From Apilactobacillus xinyiensis (GTDB lineage: Bacteria; Bacillota; Bacilli; Lactobacillales; Lactobacillaceae): DNA of 64,000 nt. The stretch lies in NCBI RefSeq assembly GCF_019656235.1, contig NZ_BPLL01000001.1, positions 84,409-148,408 of the forward strand. Reading direction: 5' to 3'. The notes beneath the pieces are model-generated. The model did not search any database and had not been told where the DNA came from. It worked only from the letters and a program-made list of their open reading frames with translations. Of this stretch, positions 29,492 to 38,048 are shown in pieces. A program made the position numbers and the translations under genes. The stretch's first letter is position 1. Each line of letters opens with the position of its first letter.

Positions 29492-29548
29492 AAAAACAAC
29501 TCCTTTTTTAAGAATTTTATCATTATTTTCTAATTTAATAAAGAAAAA

Positions 29549-29576
29549 ATAAAAAAAGAGCTTATAGCTCTTTTTT
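29549..29576 (-). terminator. Terminator overlapping the racD stop codon
   Basis: GAGCT/AGCTC stem flanked by A and T tracts; the stop codon lies inside the hairpin loop region. Confidence 0.8.
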
Positions 29577-30272
29577 GTTTTTTGCCATTTCAATTGTTCT
29601 ATCTACCAAAACAGACTGAGCATCAACAACATTAAATTTATGGTCTGATGCACGTTCTTGAGCGACTGACAATTCAGTACATCCAAGAATAACCACATCA
29701 CTTTTTAGATCATTAATCATTTCATCGAGAATATGATGATAAAGTTTAGTATTAACTTGATTTTTCTCTTTAACCCATTTATAAATTAATTCCATTGTTT
29801 CTGCTTGAATGTGTTCGGTTGGACTAATTAAATTATATCCCATTGAATTAATCTCATGATCATAGATATGGTCATGAATAGTTCCTTGCGTAGCAATTAA
29901 TCCAACATTTTTACATTTAGGGAATGTATTCTTGATAGACTTAACTGCTTCCTTAGGCATGTGTAAAATTGGCGCATTTGCTACAGATTGTAATTCATCG
30001 TAAAAATAATGTGCTGTATTACATGGTAATGTATAAAAATCTGGTTTTAATAAATTTTGTTGTTTTATATCTTCAACCAAATCAGTTAATGGATTTGGTT
30101 TACTGTGATCTAGAATATAATCAGTTCGATCAGGAATCGTAGCATGATTAACTAAAATGTAATTTAAATATTCTTGATCGTAGTGTGCATCAGTACGCTC
30201 ATTTAAAAGATGAATGTAGCTCTCTGTAGCTTCGGTTCCCATTCCACCGATAATTGAGAAAAAGTTTCTCAT
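29562..30272 (-). CDS. racD: Aspartate racemase RacD
   Basis: PLP-independent Asp/Glu racemase-family enzyme, 236 aa, expected to make D-Asp from L-Asp. The two catalytic cysteines are in LPCNTAH (about 84) and LGCTELS (about 197); GGMGTEAT at the N-terminus is a family substrate loop. It lies 6 nt after the D-Asp ligase gene, the same pairing as aslfm-racDfm in Enterococcus faecium, so it should supply D-Asp for the peptidoglycan bridge. The last gene of the asnB-murE-asl-racD operon. Confidence 0.9.
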   Translation of the reverse strand: MRNFFSIIGGMGTEATESYIHLLNERTDAHYDQEYLNYILVNHATIPDRTDYILDHSKPNPLTDLVEDIKQQNLLKPDFYTLPCNTAHYFYDELQSVANAPILHMPKEAVKSIKNTFPKCKNVGLIATQGTIHDHIYDHEINSMGYNLISPTEHIQAETMELIYKWVKEKNQVNTKLYHHILDEMINDLKSDVVILGCTELSVAQERASDHKFNVVDAQSVLVDRTIEMAKNKKEL

Positions 30273-30278
30273 AAAAAA

Positions 30279-31532
30279 TCATTCCTTATTAATTGAAAAG
30301 TAACGATCAAAATTCTTCTTATAAATATGTTTCATCCATGTAATTAGTAACCAGCGTTTAAAATTACGGTCTTTACTATACCAGAAAGTTGTTCCAAATT
30401 TACCTTCATTGATTAATTTATTTGCTAAATCTTTTTCAGCATTTTCTTTAGCATATTTTCTAAATACGTTTTTACCAACACCAAGCCATAAACTATAGTT
30501 ATTAACGTCTTTATTACCATAAACTGTATCTTGGTTCTTCAAACTATCATAAACATAGTCTTGAACAACCCAATCAGCTAAATTATATCCAGCTAATGTA
30601 ACAAAGAAACTACTACGACCTTGTCTCAAGTTTATTTCAAATAACTTGTAAGATCCATCACGAGAATCATATTTCATATCAAAATTAGCATACCCTGTGA
30701 ATTGAATGTCTTCCAAGAACTTTTGAATCATGTCATAAATTGCTTGATTGTATTCTGGAATAATAGCTACATAGTTACCAATAGACGAAGGTGAAGGATC
30801 TTCTAAAAGCGGATGTCCTAGGCACATCATTTTTACCTTGTGATTTTTGTCAACATAAGCATTCAACACACGCATGTTACTATCATCGCCAGGAATAAAA
30901 TCTTGAAGAATTAAATCTGAAGTGTAGCCATTTTCATAAACTTTGGCAACGATATCATTAAATTCTTCTTCCGATTTAATTACAAAAGCCTTTTTTCTAC
31001 CTTCAAAATGAATGTCTAACCATTCAACACTATTAGTTGGCTTTAATGCTACTGGATAACCAAAGGGTTGATCAATCTTATCATTATTTTCAAAATCATT
31101 TTTAGTAATAATTTTGGTCTTAGGATAAGGTAAAGAATGTTTGTCACACATATGATAAAAGTTTTCTTTACTATTAAGTTGCTTAATTAAATCAAAGCCA
31201 ACGTATGGACATACAAAGACGTCACTTAACTCATCTTTATGTTTAGAAATAAGTTCAGCATATCCATCACCACAACCAATAAGAATAACTGGTTCTTTAT
31301 GACTTGCGTAAACCTTTTTTAATTCACGCATTTCTTCAATCCATTTAGGGTCTTCACTAAATCCTGGGATAGTTGTCAAATCAACTATTTTTGTATATCT
31401 AGTAGGCGCTAGATGAACTTCTGCATAAGCTTTTACTGGTTTATGATATTTTTCATATAATGATCTAGCCATTCCATAGACATTAAAATCACTACCTAAT
31501 AAGATTGGCGTAAATTCTTTTAAATCATTCAT
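30279..31532 (-). CDS. asl: D-aspartate ligase for peptidoglycan cross-bridge (ATP-grasp)
   Basis: ATP-grasp enzyme that attaches the beta-carboxyl of D-Asp to the epsilon-amino group of stem-peptide L-Lys in UDP-MurNAc-pentapeptide. The 417-aa protein starts like Aslfm of E. faecium (PILLGSD, NVYGMARS, LAPTRYTKIV) and keeps the ATP-grasp region VALKPTNSVEW, QDFIPGDDSNMRVLNAYVD and FEINLRQGRSS. It is 2 nt after murE and followed by racD. This and the Lys-type MurE predict an A4-alpha L-Lys-D-Asp wall. Confidence 0.93.
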   Translation of the reverse strand: MNDLKEFTPILLGSDFNVYGMARSLYEKYHKPVKAYAEVHLAPTRYTKIVDLTTIPGFSEDPKWIEEMRELKKVYASHKEPVILIGCGDGYAELISKHKDELSDVFVCPYVGFDLIKQLNSKENFYHMCDKHSLPYPKTKIITKNDFENNDKIDQPFGYPVALKPTNSVEWLDIHFEGRKKAFVIKSEEEFNDIVAKVYENGYTSDLILQDFIPGDDSNMRVLNAYVDKNHKVKMMCLGHPLLEDPSPSSIGNYVAIIPEYNQAIYDMIQKFLEDIQFTGYANFDMKYDSRDGSYKLFEINLRQGRSSFFVTLAGYNLADWVVQDYVYDSLKNQDTVYGNKDVNNYSLWLGVGKNVFRKYAKENAEKDLANKLINEGKFGTTFWYSKDRNFKRWLLITWMKHIYKKNFDRYFSINKE

Positions 31533-31534
31533 TT

Positions 31535-33067
31535 TTATAATCCCTTCAAAATATTATTAACAACTACTGAATCAGTTTCATAAGGTGTGTCTACACCATT
31601 AATTTTTTGATATGGATCACGACCCTTACCAGCAACTACAATAATTGAATGTTTATCACCACATAAGATTGCCTGTTTAATTGCTTTTTTACGATCTAAT
31701 TCAAAATGAACATTAACTTTTTGATGATCAATATAAGAATCAATCTCTTTAGCAATGTCTAGCGGGTTTTCAAATCCTGGATCATCTGTAGTTAAAAATG
31801 CTTCATCAGCATTTTCTGTAAGTGCTTTACCAAATCCTTCACGGCGATCAACACCCTTATCACCAGTACTTCCTACTACTACAATCACTTTTCCTTTTGG
31901 ACTATTGCTCTTTAAAAATCCTAAAAGTGCATGCATACTGGCATAATTATGTGCATAATCAACATAGATAGTTCCATGATTTTCACTTGGATAGGATTCC
32001 ATTCTGCCTGGTATTACTAGAGACGAAAGTCCTTTTTGCGCATCAGAAACTTGTGATCCAGCAATAGCTGAAGCTATAATAGCCGAAGCTGCATTGGATT
32101 CATTATAATCACCCACTACTGACAATTGATAATCATCAGCGATAGATAATTTTTTGCATTTATCAGATATGCTCTTAACCTTAATAATATTAGAGTTTAA
32201 ATTATCAGTAACGCCTTCAAATTCACAATCAATAGGTAAATTCATCGAATTACTAATACCCTTTCGACTGTATAAATAAATATCATCAGGTTGAGATGTA
32301 GTTTTAGCAGCATAATAAACATCTTTTAGATAATCTGTTTCAGCATTTATTATACAAACTTTAGAGTTAACTAGTAACTGTTCTTTACAGTGTAAATAAT
32401 CCGCAAATGTTGGATGTTCATTAGGACCAATGTGATCAGGTGAAATATTTAAAAATATTCCCACGTCAAATTTCAAACCAAACACACGATTTTTCTTATA
32501 CGCTTGAGAAGATACTTCCATCACCAAATGTGTCATTCCATTATCGATTGCTTTACGCATATTTTTAAATATATCAATAGATTCTGGAGTTGTTAGATGT
32601 GATTTAAAGCAATCTTTGGGTTTATTACCCAAAACTGTATCGATAGTAGAAAACAGAGCTACTTTATCATTGGTCGTATTTTGTAAAATACTGCGAGCGA
32701 AATAAGACGAAGTAGTTTTACCCTTAGTTCCGGTATAGGCAATAATAAATAATTCATTTTGTGGATAATCATAAAAAGCAGCCCCAATTAATGACATTGC
32801 CTTTTGAATATCTTTTACTTGAATCGCTAATAAACCATTACCAGCTTCATAACGATGTTCAGAAACATATGCTATTGCCCCTAAGTCTTTGGCATTTTTT
32901 AAATATGCTTCCTTAAAATTACCTTTACAAAAGAAAAGTGTTTTTTCAGTTACTTGTCTAGAATCATAAGTAACATTTTCAAATGTTAATGCTTTATCAG
33001 AATCCACACTAATCAATAAATCATGCTCTTCTAAAATAGTTAATATTTCTGTAAGTCTTAATGACAA
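31535..33067 (-). CDS. murE: UDP-MurNAc-tripeptide synthetase MurE, probably L-lysine-adding
   Basis: Mur ligase that adds residue three of the stem peptide; 510 aa. ATP loop TGTKGKTTSS at about 115-124; LTTPES and VMEVSSQAYK in the central domain; GRMESYP and VDYAHNYASM near the C-terminal join. The amino-acid selecting motif reads DDPGFENP rather than the DNPR of meso-diaminopimelate enzymes, so lysine is the likely substrate. It lies between asnB and asl, 2 nt before asl, which requires a lysine side chain. Confidence 0.95.
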   Translation of the reverse strand: MSLRLTEILTILEEHDLLISVDSDKALTFENVTYDSRQVTEKTLFFCKGNFKEAYLKNAKDLGAIAYVSEHRYEAGNGLLAIQVKDIQKAMSLIGAAFYDYPQNELFIIAYTGTKGKTTSSYFARSILQNTTNDKVALFSTIDTVLGNKPKDCFKSHLTTPESIDIFKNMRKAIDNGMTHLVMEVSSQAYKKNRVFGLKFDVGIFLNISPDHIGPNEHPTFADYLHCKEQLLVNSKVCIINAETDYLKDVYYAAKTTSQPDDIYLYSRKGISNSMNLPIDCEFEGVTDNLNSNIIKVKSISDKCKKLSIADDYQLSVVGDYNESNAASAIIASAIAGSQVSDAQKGLSSLVIPGRMESYPSENHGTIYVDYAHNYASMHALLGFLKSNSPKGKVIVVVGSTGDKGVDRREGFGKALTENADEAFLTTDDPGFENPLDIAKEIDSYIDHQKVNVHFELDRKKAIKQAILCGDKHSIIVVAGKGRDPYQKINGVDTPYETDSVVVNNILKGL

Positions 33068-33079
33068 TTTAAAAACTCC

Positions 33080-34969
33080 CTATAAAGCTTGAGTAAGGTG
33101 TACTTCATCAATTGTTTTAGCACTAGTATTTTCTGGGAAGTAAACTTCATACCATAAAATAAATGTATAAATAGTGAAAATCTTTTGCATGTTAGATTTA
33201 CCTTCACCATGTTCTTTTAATAAGCGCATAAGTTCATCAACGTTGAAGAATTTTTCAGCTACATCAGAATTAAAAGCTCTAACTAATTTTTTGTGGTACT
33301 TAGGTTCATTCATCCAACTAGCAATTGGTGAAGGGAAGCCCATTTTTTCTTTCATTGCAACTTTATCTGGTAATGCGGATTCAGCTGCTTTTCTTAATGA
33401 AATTTTAGTTCCTTCTTTATTAATACGAGTCTTAATTGGCATGGTTGACGCAAACTTAGCTATTTCACGATCAACCAATGGAGTTCTAACTTCCAATGAG
33501 TTAGCCATACTCATACGGTCAGCTTTTTGTAAAATATCAAATGGCAACCAAGTATTAATGTCAAAATATTGCATTTGAGTCATTTCATCCTTGCCTTTAA
33601 CTTCATCAAAAATATGTTTGGAATAATCACCTGAATCAACATTAATTGATGGATTTTTCAATACACGATTACGATCATCATAATTAAATACATAGTTAAC
33701 ACGGTAATAACGTTCACTTAATGGTTGTGCACCTCGAATTAAGAAACGACGACCATGGAATCTAGGCATTTTTTCAGCTACACTAGCTAAAGCTTTTCTA
33801 GCAAAGCGTGGTACAAATTTTTGATATCTTTCAAATGGAATTGCTTCTAAATAAGTATTATATCCACCAAAGAATTCATCAGCACCTTCACCAGACAACG
33901 CTACTTTTACATTTTTTCTAGTACCTTGAGCTAAATAGAATAATTGTACAGCTGATGGATTAGATAATGGTTCATCCATGTAATACATCATAGTTGGTAA
34001 GAAATTAAAGTAGTCATCACCAGTAATTTTAATTGGTGTATTTTTTTGACCAATTTGTTGAGCAAAATCAGTTGACCAAGCCAATTCACTATATTTAGAA
34101 TTATCAAATCCTAATGAAAATGATTGAATAGGTTTTAACTTAGAAGCTTCATTTAAAACATAACTTGAGTCAACACCACTAGATAAGAAACTACCAACTT
34201 CTACATCAGCAATCATATGTGCTTTAACTGAATCTTTAACTAAAGCTTCAATTTTTTTAGCATTACCTTCAATGGTTTCATTTTCATCAATGTGATCATA
34301 GTTAAATTTAAAGTATGGTTTCATTTCAGTCGTTTTAGCATCAATATCGTGAATGAAATAATTACCTGGCATCACTTTAAATACATTTTTAAACATAGTT
34401 TCCTTGGAAGGAATAAATTCAAAACTTAAATGGATTGGTAGTAATTTTTCATTTAATTCCTTCTTGAACGCTGGATTTTCTAAGAATGATTTAATTTCAG
34501 AACCATACATAAAACTTTCACCATCGTCATAGTAATACAATGGTTTAATTCCAAAATGATCACGAGCTCCAAATAATTGATTTTTGTTACTGTCATAAAT
34601 TACAAAGGCAAACATCCCACGTAATTTTTGAAGTAAATCCTTACCCCATGCTTCATAACCACGAATTAAAACTTCAGAATCAACATCTGTAGTAAATTCA
34701 TAACCCATACTTTGTAGTTCTGATCTAATTTCTTTATAGTTATAAATTTCACCATTAAATGTTAAAACTTTTTTGTTATCAGAACTATATAGCGGTTGAG
34801 CACCATGAGCTAAATCAATAATAGAAAGTCTTCTAAAAGCCATAGATACTTTATCGTTTTGGAAATATTTTTCATCATCTGGGCCACGATGTTTAATTCG
34901 ATTAGCCATTTTTTCTATTGTTTTATTAGGAACGTCTTTTTGATTAACATATCCACAAAATCCACACAT
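33080..34969 (-). CDS. asnB: AsnB/AsnH-type glutamine-dependent amidotransferase
   Basis: A 629-aa asparagine synthase family protein: N-terminal glutaminase (catalytic Cys2 in MCGFCGY; RLSIIDLAHGAQP; NGEIYNY) and C-terminal synthase with pyrophosphate loop SSGVDSS (about 260) and SGEGADEFFGGY. This length class includes free-Asn synthases and cell-wall enzymes such as L. lactis AsnH, which amidates D-Asp of the cross-bridge. First gene of an operon with murE, asl and racD, so D-Asp amidation is the favoured role (inference); ordinary L-Asn synthesis is not excluded. Confidence 0.92.
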   Translation of the reverse strand: MCGFCGYVNQKDVPNKTIEKMANRIKHRGPDDEKYFQNDKVSMAFRRLSIIDLAHGAQPLYSSDNKKVLTFNGEIYNYKEIRSELQSMGYEFTTDVDSEVLIRGYEAWGKDLLQKLRGMFAFVIYDSNKNQLFGARDHFGIKPLYYYDDGESFMYGSEIKSFLENPAFKKELNEKLLPIHLSFEFIPSKETMFKNVFKVMPGNYFIHDIDAKTTEMKPYFKFNYDHIDENETIEGNAKKIEALVKDSVKAHMIADVEVGSFLSSGVDSSYVLNEASKLKPIQSFSLGFDNSKYSELAWSTDFAQQIGQKNTPIKITGDDYFNFLPTMMYYMDEPLSNPSAVQLFYLAQGTRKNVKVALSGEGADEFFGGYNTYLEAIPFERYQKFVPRFARKALASVAEKMPRFHGRRFLIRGAQPLSERYYRVNYVFNYDDRNRVLKNPSINVDSGDYSKHIFDEVKGKDEMTQMQYFDINTWLPFDILQKADRMSMANSLEVRTPLVDREIAKFASTMPIKTRINKEGTKISLRKAAESALPDKVAMKEKMGFPSPIASWMNEPKYHKKLVRAFNSDVAEKFFNVDELMRLLKEHGEGKSNMQKIFTIYTFILWYEVYFPENTSAKTIDEVHLTQAL

Positions 34970-35143
34970 AATATTTTCTCCTCTTAAGATATATCAAAGT
35001 TATTTTTATTGTTAATTGCTTTTTATTTTATTAATACTGCTCACATTGTAACAAAGTTGATATTATAGTACCATTCATCACCTTAGACATGCCTACTTTA
35101 TTCGTGCAAAATATTACAATTAGATGTAGAATTAATTTGCTAA

Positions 35144-35227
35144 GCCCCAATGGCGGAACTGGCAGACGCGCAACGTTCAGGTCGTTGTTTGATTTTTCAA
35201 GTACAGGTTCGAATCCTGCTTGGGGCA
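35144..35227 (+). tRNA. tRNA-Leu(CAG)
   Basis: 84 nt, class II with a long variable arm. Acceptor GCCCCAA/TTGGGGC; stem CAACG/CGTTG around TTCAGGT gives anticodon CAG; T-arm CAGGTTCGAATCCTG. Discriminator A; CCA not encoded. Single gene in the 342-nt gap between asnB and the UvrA-like gene; the rest of that gap is AT-rich promoter DNA and a terminator. Confidence 0.96.
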
Positions 35228-35265
35228 TATTATTTATTATATACCAAAATATACATTTTTAAGCA

Positions 35266-35309
35266 TAAAAAAGAGTGATTTACTTATGATAGTAAATCAC
35301 TCTTTTTTT
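35266..35309. terminator. Bidirectional terminator, tRNA-Leu / UvrA-like gene
   Basis: Eighteen-base stem AAAGAGTGATTTACT/AGTAAATCACTCTTT with A and T tracts on both sides. Confidence 0.88.
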
Positions 35310-35311
35310 AT

Positions 35312-37564
35312 CTAATCACTATATTGTTTTAAATACCTTCCAGTAATCGATTGCTCATCAAACCTAGAATTTTTAGGAACTCCTTGGTATAAAATATGAC
35401 CACCATTACTACCTGCTTCAGGTCCAACGTCAATCATCCAATCTGCTTTACTAATTATTTCCAAATTATGCTCAACAATAATTAACGTATTTCCGGCATG
35501 AACTAAGTTAGTAAATAATTTTTCAATGGTTTTAACATCTTGCATATGCAATCCAGCCGTTGGTTCATCAAGAATATAAACCGTTCCCTCTTTATCTAAT
35601 TGATTAGCTAATTTAAGTCGTTGAACTTCTCCACCAGACAATGTATCTAATGATTGTCCTAATGAAAGATAACCTAAACCAACCTTTATCATATTAGAGA
35701 GTTTATTATGAATTTCATCTATACCATCAAAAAAGTTGTATGCATCAGTAATGGACATATCTAAGACTTCACTAATATTTTTTCCATTATAAGAATAACT
35801 AAGTGCTTCGTCATTATATCTTTTGCCATTACATTTTTCACAAACTTGAATTACTGGATCCATAAACGCCATATTAGTAATATTAACTCCTTTACCCTTA
35901 CACATTGGGCATTTACCTTTACCATTATAACTAAACAATGATCGAGATACTTTTCCATTAGCATTACTAAATAACTTACGAATAGAATCCAAAATATTCA
36001 AGTATGTTGCTGAAGTTGCCCTAATATTAACACCTACTGCATCTTGTGATAGATCGATGTATTTTTCTTCTAAATGTTCTTTAATTGCACTAACTAGTGA
36101 ACTCTTTCCCGAACCAGCTACTCCTGAAATAACTGTTTCTGCATGCATTGGAATATCTACATTTACTGAGTGTAAGTTATGTGTTTTTACATTTTTTAAA
36201 CTTAAATATTTATCAATTTTATGTGTATCGTTAAAAGTTAATTTCTTACTTAACATATTACCGGTTATCGTATCAGAGTGAAGTAAATCATTATATGTGC
36301 CAGAAAAAGTAACTTGTCCACCATTTTTTCCAGCGCCAGGACCTATTTCAAATACATAATCTGCCACCGGAATCAGTTCTGGATTATGTTCAACAATTAC
36401 GACCGTGTTACCACTATCTCGCAACTTTAAAAGCGCCTTTTTGATTAACTCAATATCTTGAGGATGTAATCCAACACTAGGTTCATCTAAAATATAAAGC
36501 ATATCCACTAATGAACTATTCATAAATTTAGCAATTTTTATTCTCTGTACTTCACCACCAGATAGTGAATCCGTACTACGATCAAGCGTTAAATAATTTA
36601 ATCCTAAGTCAATCAATGCCTGTAGCTTATCTTTCAGTTCACGAATAACTTCAGTAGCTAATGAAGTACGCACCCTACCTAAGAAATCTAGCACTTGTGT
36701 TAAGTTCATTTGTAAAACATCTGCTATGCTACAGTTATTAATTTTGCATTTCAAAATATCATTATTTAATTTTTTACCATGACATTTAGGGCAAACTTTT
36801 CTAGTAACTGTATCAGCAATTGCTTTTTTATGATGCTGACCTTCTCGACTTTCCAAAATGGAACGCTTAATTCTAGGAATTAAGCCTTCATAAAGGATTG
36901 AATTTTTCCATTGTTTAGGAGCACCCTTTAATTTTTGTTGTGGTGCATACAACAACATATTTAATTCATCTTCTGAATAATCTCTTAGCGGTTTATCATT
37001 GTCAAATAATCCCGTATAGGCATATCTTTTCCATCGCCAAGTATCAGGCCCAAAACTAACAAAAGTTATTGCTCCTTCGTTAAGTGATTTATTATAATCT
37101 AAAATTTTGTCTGGATTAATTTCATCTACATAACCTAATCCTTGACATTTATCACACATTCCCTGTGGTAAATTAAAAGAAAATGCATCCGAATAACCAA
37201 CCCAAGGATTTCCAACTCTAGAAAATAATAGTCGTAATAGTGAATAGATTCCAGTGTAAGTAGATAAAGTTGATCTAGGATTTTTGCCAACCTTTTTTTG
37301 TTGAATAACAATGGCCACTGGTAAGTTATCAATTTTTCCTACATGTGGGGCACCATACTTAGGTAAATATTGTTGGGTAAAACTAGGAAAAGTTTCATTC
37401 AACTCACGTCTAGAGTTAGCCGCTAACGTATCAAAGACCAATGAAGACTTTCCCGACCCAGATAAGCCAGTAAAAACAGTTATTAAATGTTTAGGTATTT
37501 TTAAACTTACATTTTGTAAATTATTTTGATGTGCATCGTTTATATGAATAAAATCATTCGTCAT
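35312..37564 (-). CDS. UvrA-like duplicated ABC ATPase (UvrA2 class)
   Basis: A 750-aa twin-ABC protein of the UvrA superfamily. Both ABC modules are complete: Walker A GLSGSGKS and GVAGSGKS, signatures SLSGGEVQR and TLSGGEVQR, Walker B MLYILDEPSVGLHP and VYILDEPTAGLHM. Zinc-type CxxC pairs (CDKCQG, CPKCHG, CPMCKG, CEKCNG) are kept. It is about 190 aa shorter than canonical UvrA (940 aa), consistent with lack of the UvrB-interaction region near the N-terminus. Such proteins are linked to drug or damage tolerance. Not the housekeeping uvrA. Confidence 0.88.
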   Translation of the reverse strand: MTNDFIHINDAHQNNLQNVSLKIPKHLITVFTGLSGSGKSSLVFDTLAANSRRELNETFPSFTQQYLPKYGAPHVGKIDNLPVAIVIQQKKVGKNPRSTLSTYTGIYSLLRLLFSRVGNPWVGYSDAFSFNLPQGMCDKCQGLGYVDEINPDKILDYNKSLNEGAITFVSFGPDTWRWKRYAYTGLFDNDKPLRDYSEDELNMLLYAPQQKLKGAPKQWKNSILYEGLIPRIKRSILESREGQHHKKAIADTVTRKVCPKCHGKKLNNDILKCKINNCSIADVLQMNLTQVLDFLGRVRTSLATEVIRELKDKLQALIDLGLNYLTLDRSTDSLSGGEVQRIKIAKFMNSSLVDMLYILDEPSVGLHPQDIELIKKALLKLRDSGNTVVIVEHNPELIPVADYVFEIGPGAGKNGGQVTFSGTYNDLLHSDTITGNMLSKKLTFNDTHKIDKYLSLKNVKTHNLHSVNVDIPMHAETVISGVAGSGKSSLVSAIKEHLEEKYIDLSQDAVGVNIRATSATYLNILDSIRKLFSNANGKVSRSLFSYNGKGKCPMCKGKGVNITNMAFMDPVIQVCEKCNGKRYNDEALSYSYNGKNISEVLDMSITDAYNFFDGIDEIHNKLSNMIKVGLGYLSLGQSLDTLSGGEVQRLKLANQLDKEGTVYILDEPTAGLHMQDVKTIEKLFTNLVHAGNTLIIVEHNLEIISKADWMIDVGPEAGSNGGHILYQGVPKNSRFDEQSITGRYLKQYSD

Positions 37565-37692
37565 AAATTAAACTCCTTATTATTCAATAATTAATTTTCA
37601 TTATAAAATTAATAAATCAAAAATGCATTCAAATGAATTTTTATTATTTTGATATATAATTAAGATAGATTATTAATAAGGAGTTGTAAGTA

Positions 37693-38007
37693 ATGAATGA
37701 AAAAATGTTAGATATTGCAATCTATGTTTATAACAATTACACAGGTAGTGATTTGAAATATGCTACCAGTATTTTGTCAAAAGATTACGAAGAAAGTTTA
37801 AAAACTTTAGACAAAGCATATAATGATGAAGTCAAAGATTTTAAGAACCGACTCCTAGAACCTGCCAGCTCTCAATCTGAAACCGTATCAATTAACTATA
37901 GTGCTGCTTTTGAAGAAGCAGCTTTAAATAAAGTAAAAGAAATGCAATTACAAAAGCATGCCAGACGTGCGACAATCGCCAAAGATTTATTAAATCAAAT
38001 GAAGTAA
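37693..38007 (+). CDS. Hypothetical 104-aa helical protein
   Basis: Not recognised. A soluble, mostly helical protein with alternating charged residues (about 40-60 and 75-104), no cysteines, no signal peptide and no membrane segment. GGAG lies 9 nt before the ATG and the gene ends in a strong bidirectional terminator, so it is probably real. It is divergent from the UvrA-like gene with 128 nt between starts, which may share control. No function is proposed. Confidence 0.7.
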   Translation: MNEKMLDIAIYVYNNYTGSDLKYATSILSKDYEESLKTLDKAYNDEVKDFKNRLLEPASSQSETVSINYSAAFEEAALNKVKEMQLQKHARRATIAKDLLNQMK

Positions 38008-38048
38008 TAAAAGAAGCGTGAACATCTAATTGTTCACGCTTCTTTTAT
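38007..38048. terminator. Bidirectional terminator, hypothetical gene / purD
   Basis: Perfect 18-bp stem ATAAAAGAAGCGTGAACA with its complement around TCTAAT. It ends the purine operon on the minus strand. Confidence 0.92.

Noticed and set aside
33174..33578. 134-aa plus-strand reading frame
   Set aside because: Antisense shadow of asnB; no ribosome site and no family pattern.
35031..35228. 65-aa minus-strand reading frame
   Set aside because: It covers the antisense of tRNA-Leu(CAG) and has no ribosome site.
37640..37655. Palindrome-like ATTCAAATGAAT as a shared operator between the UvrA-like and 104-aa genes
   Set aside because: Only 5-bp arms in very AT-rich sequence; expected by chance.
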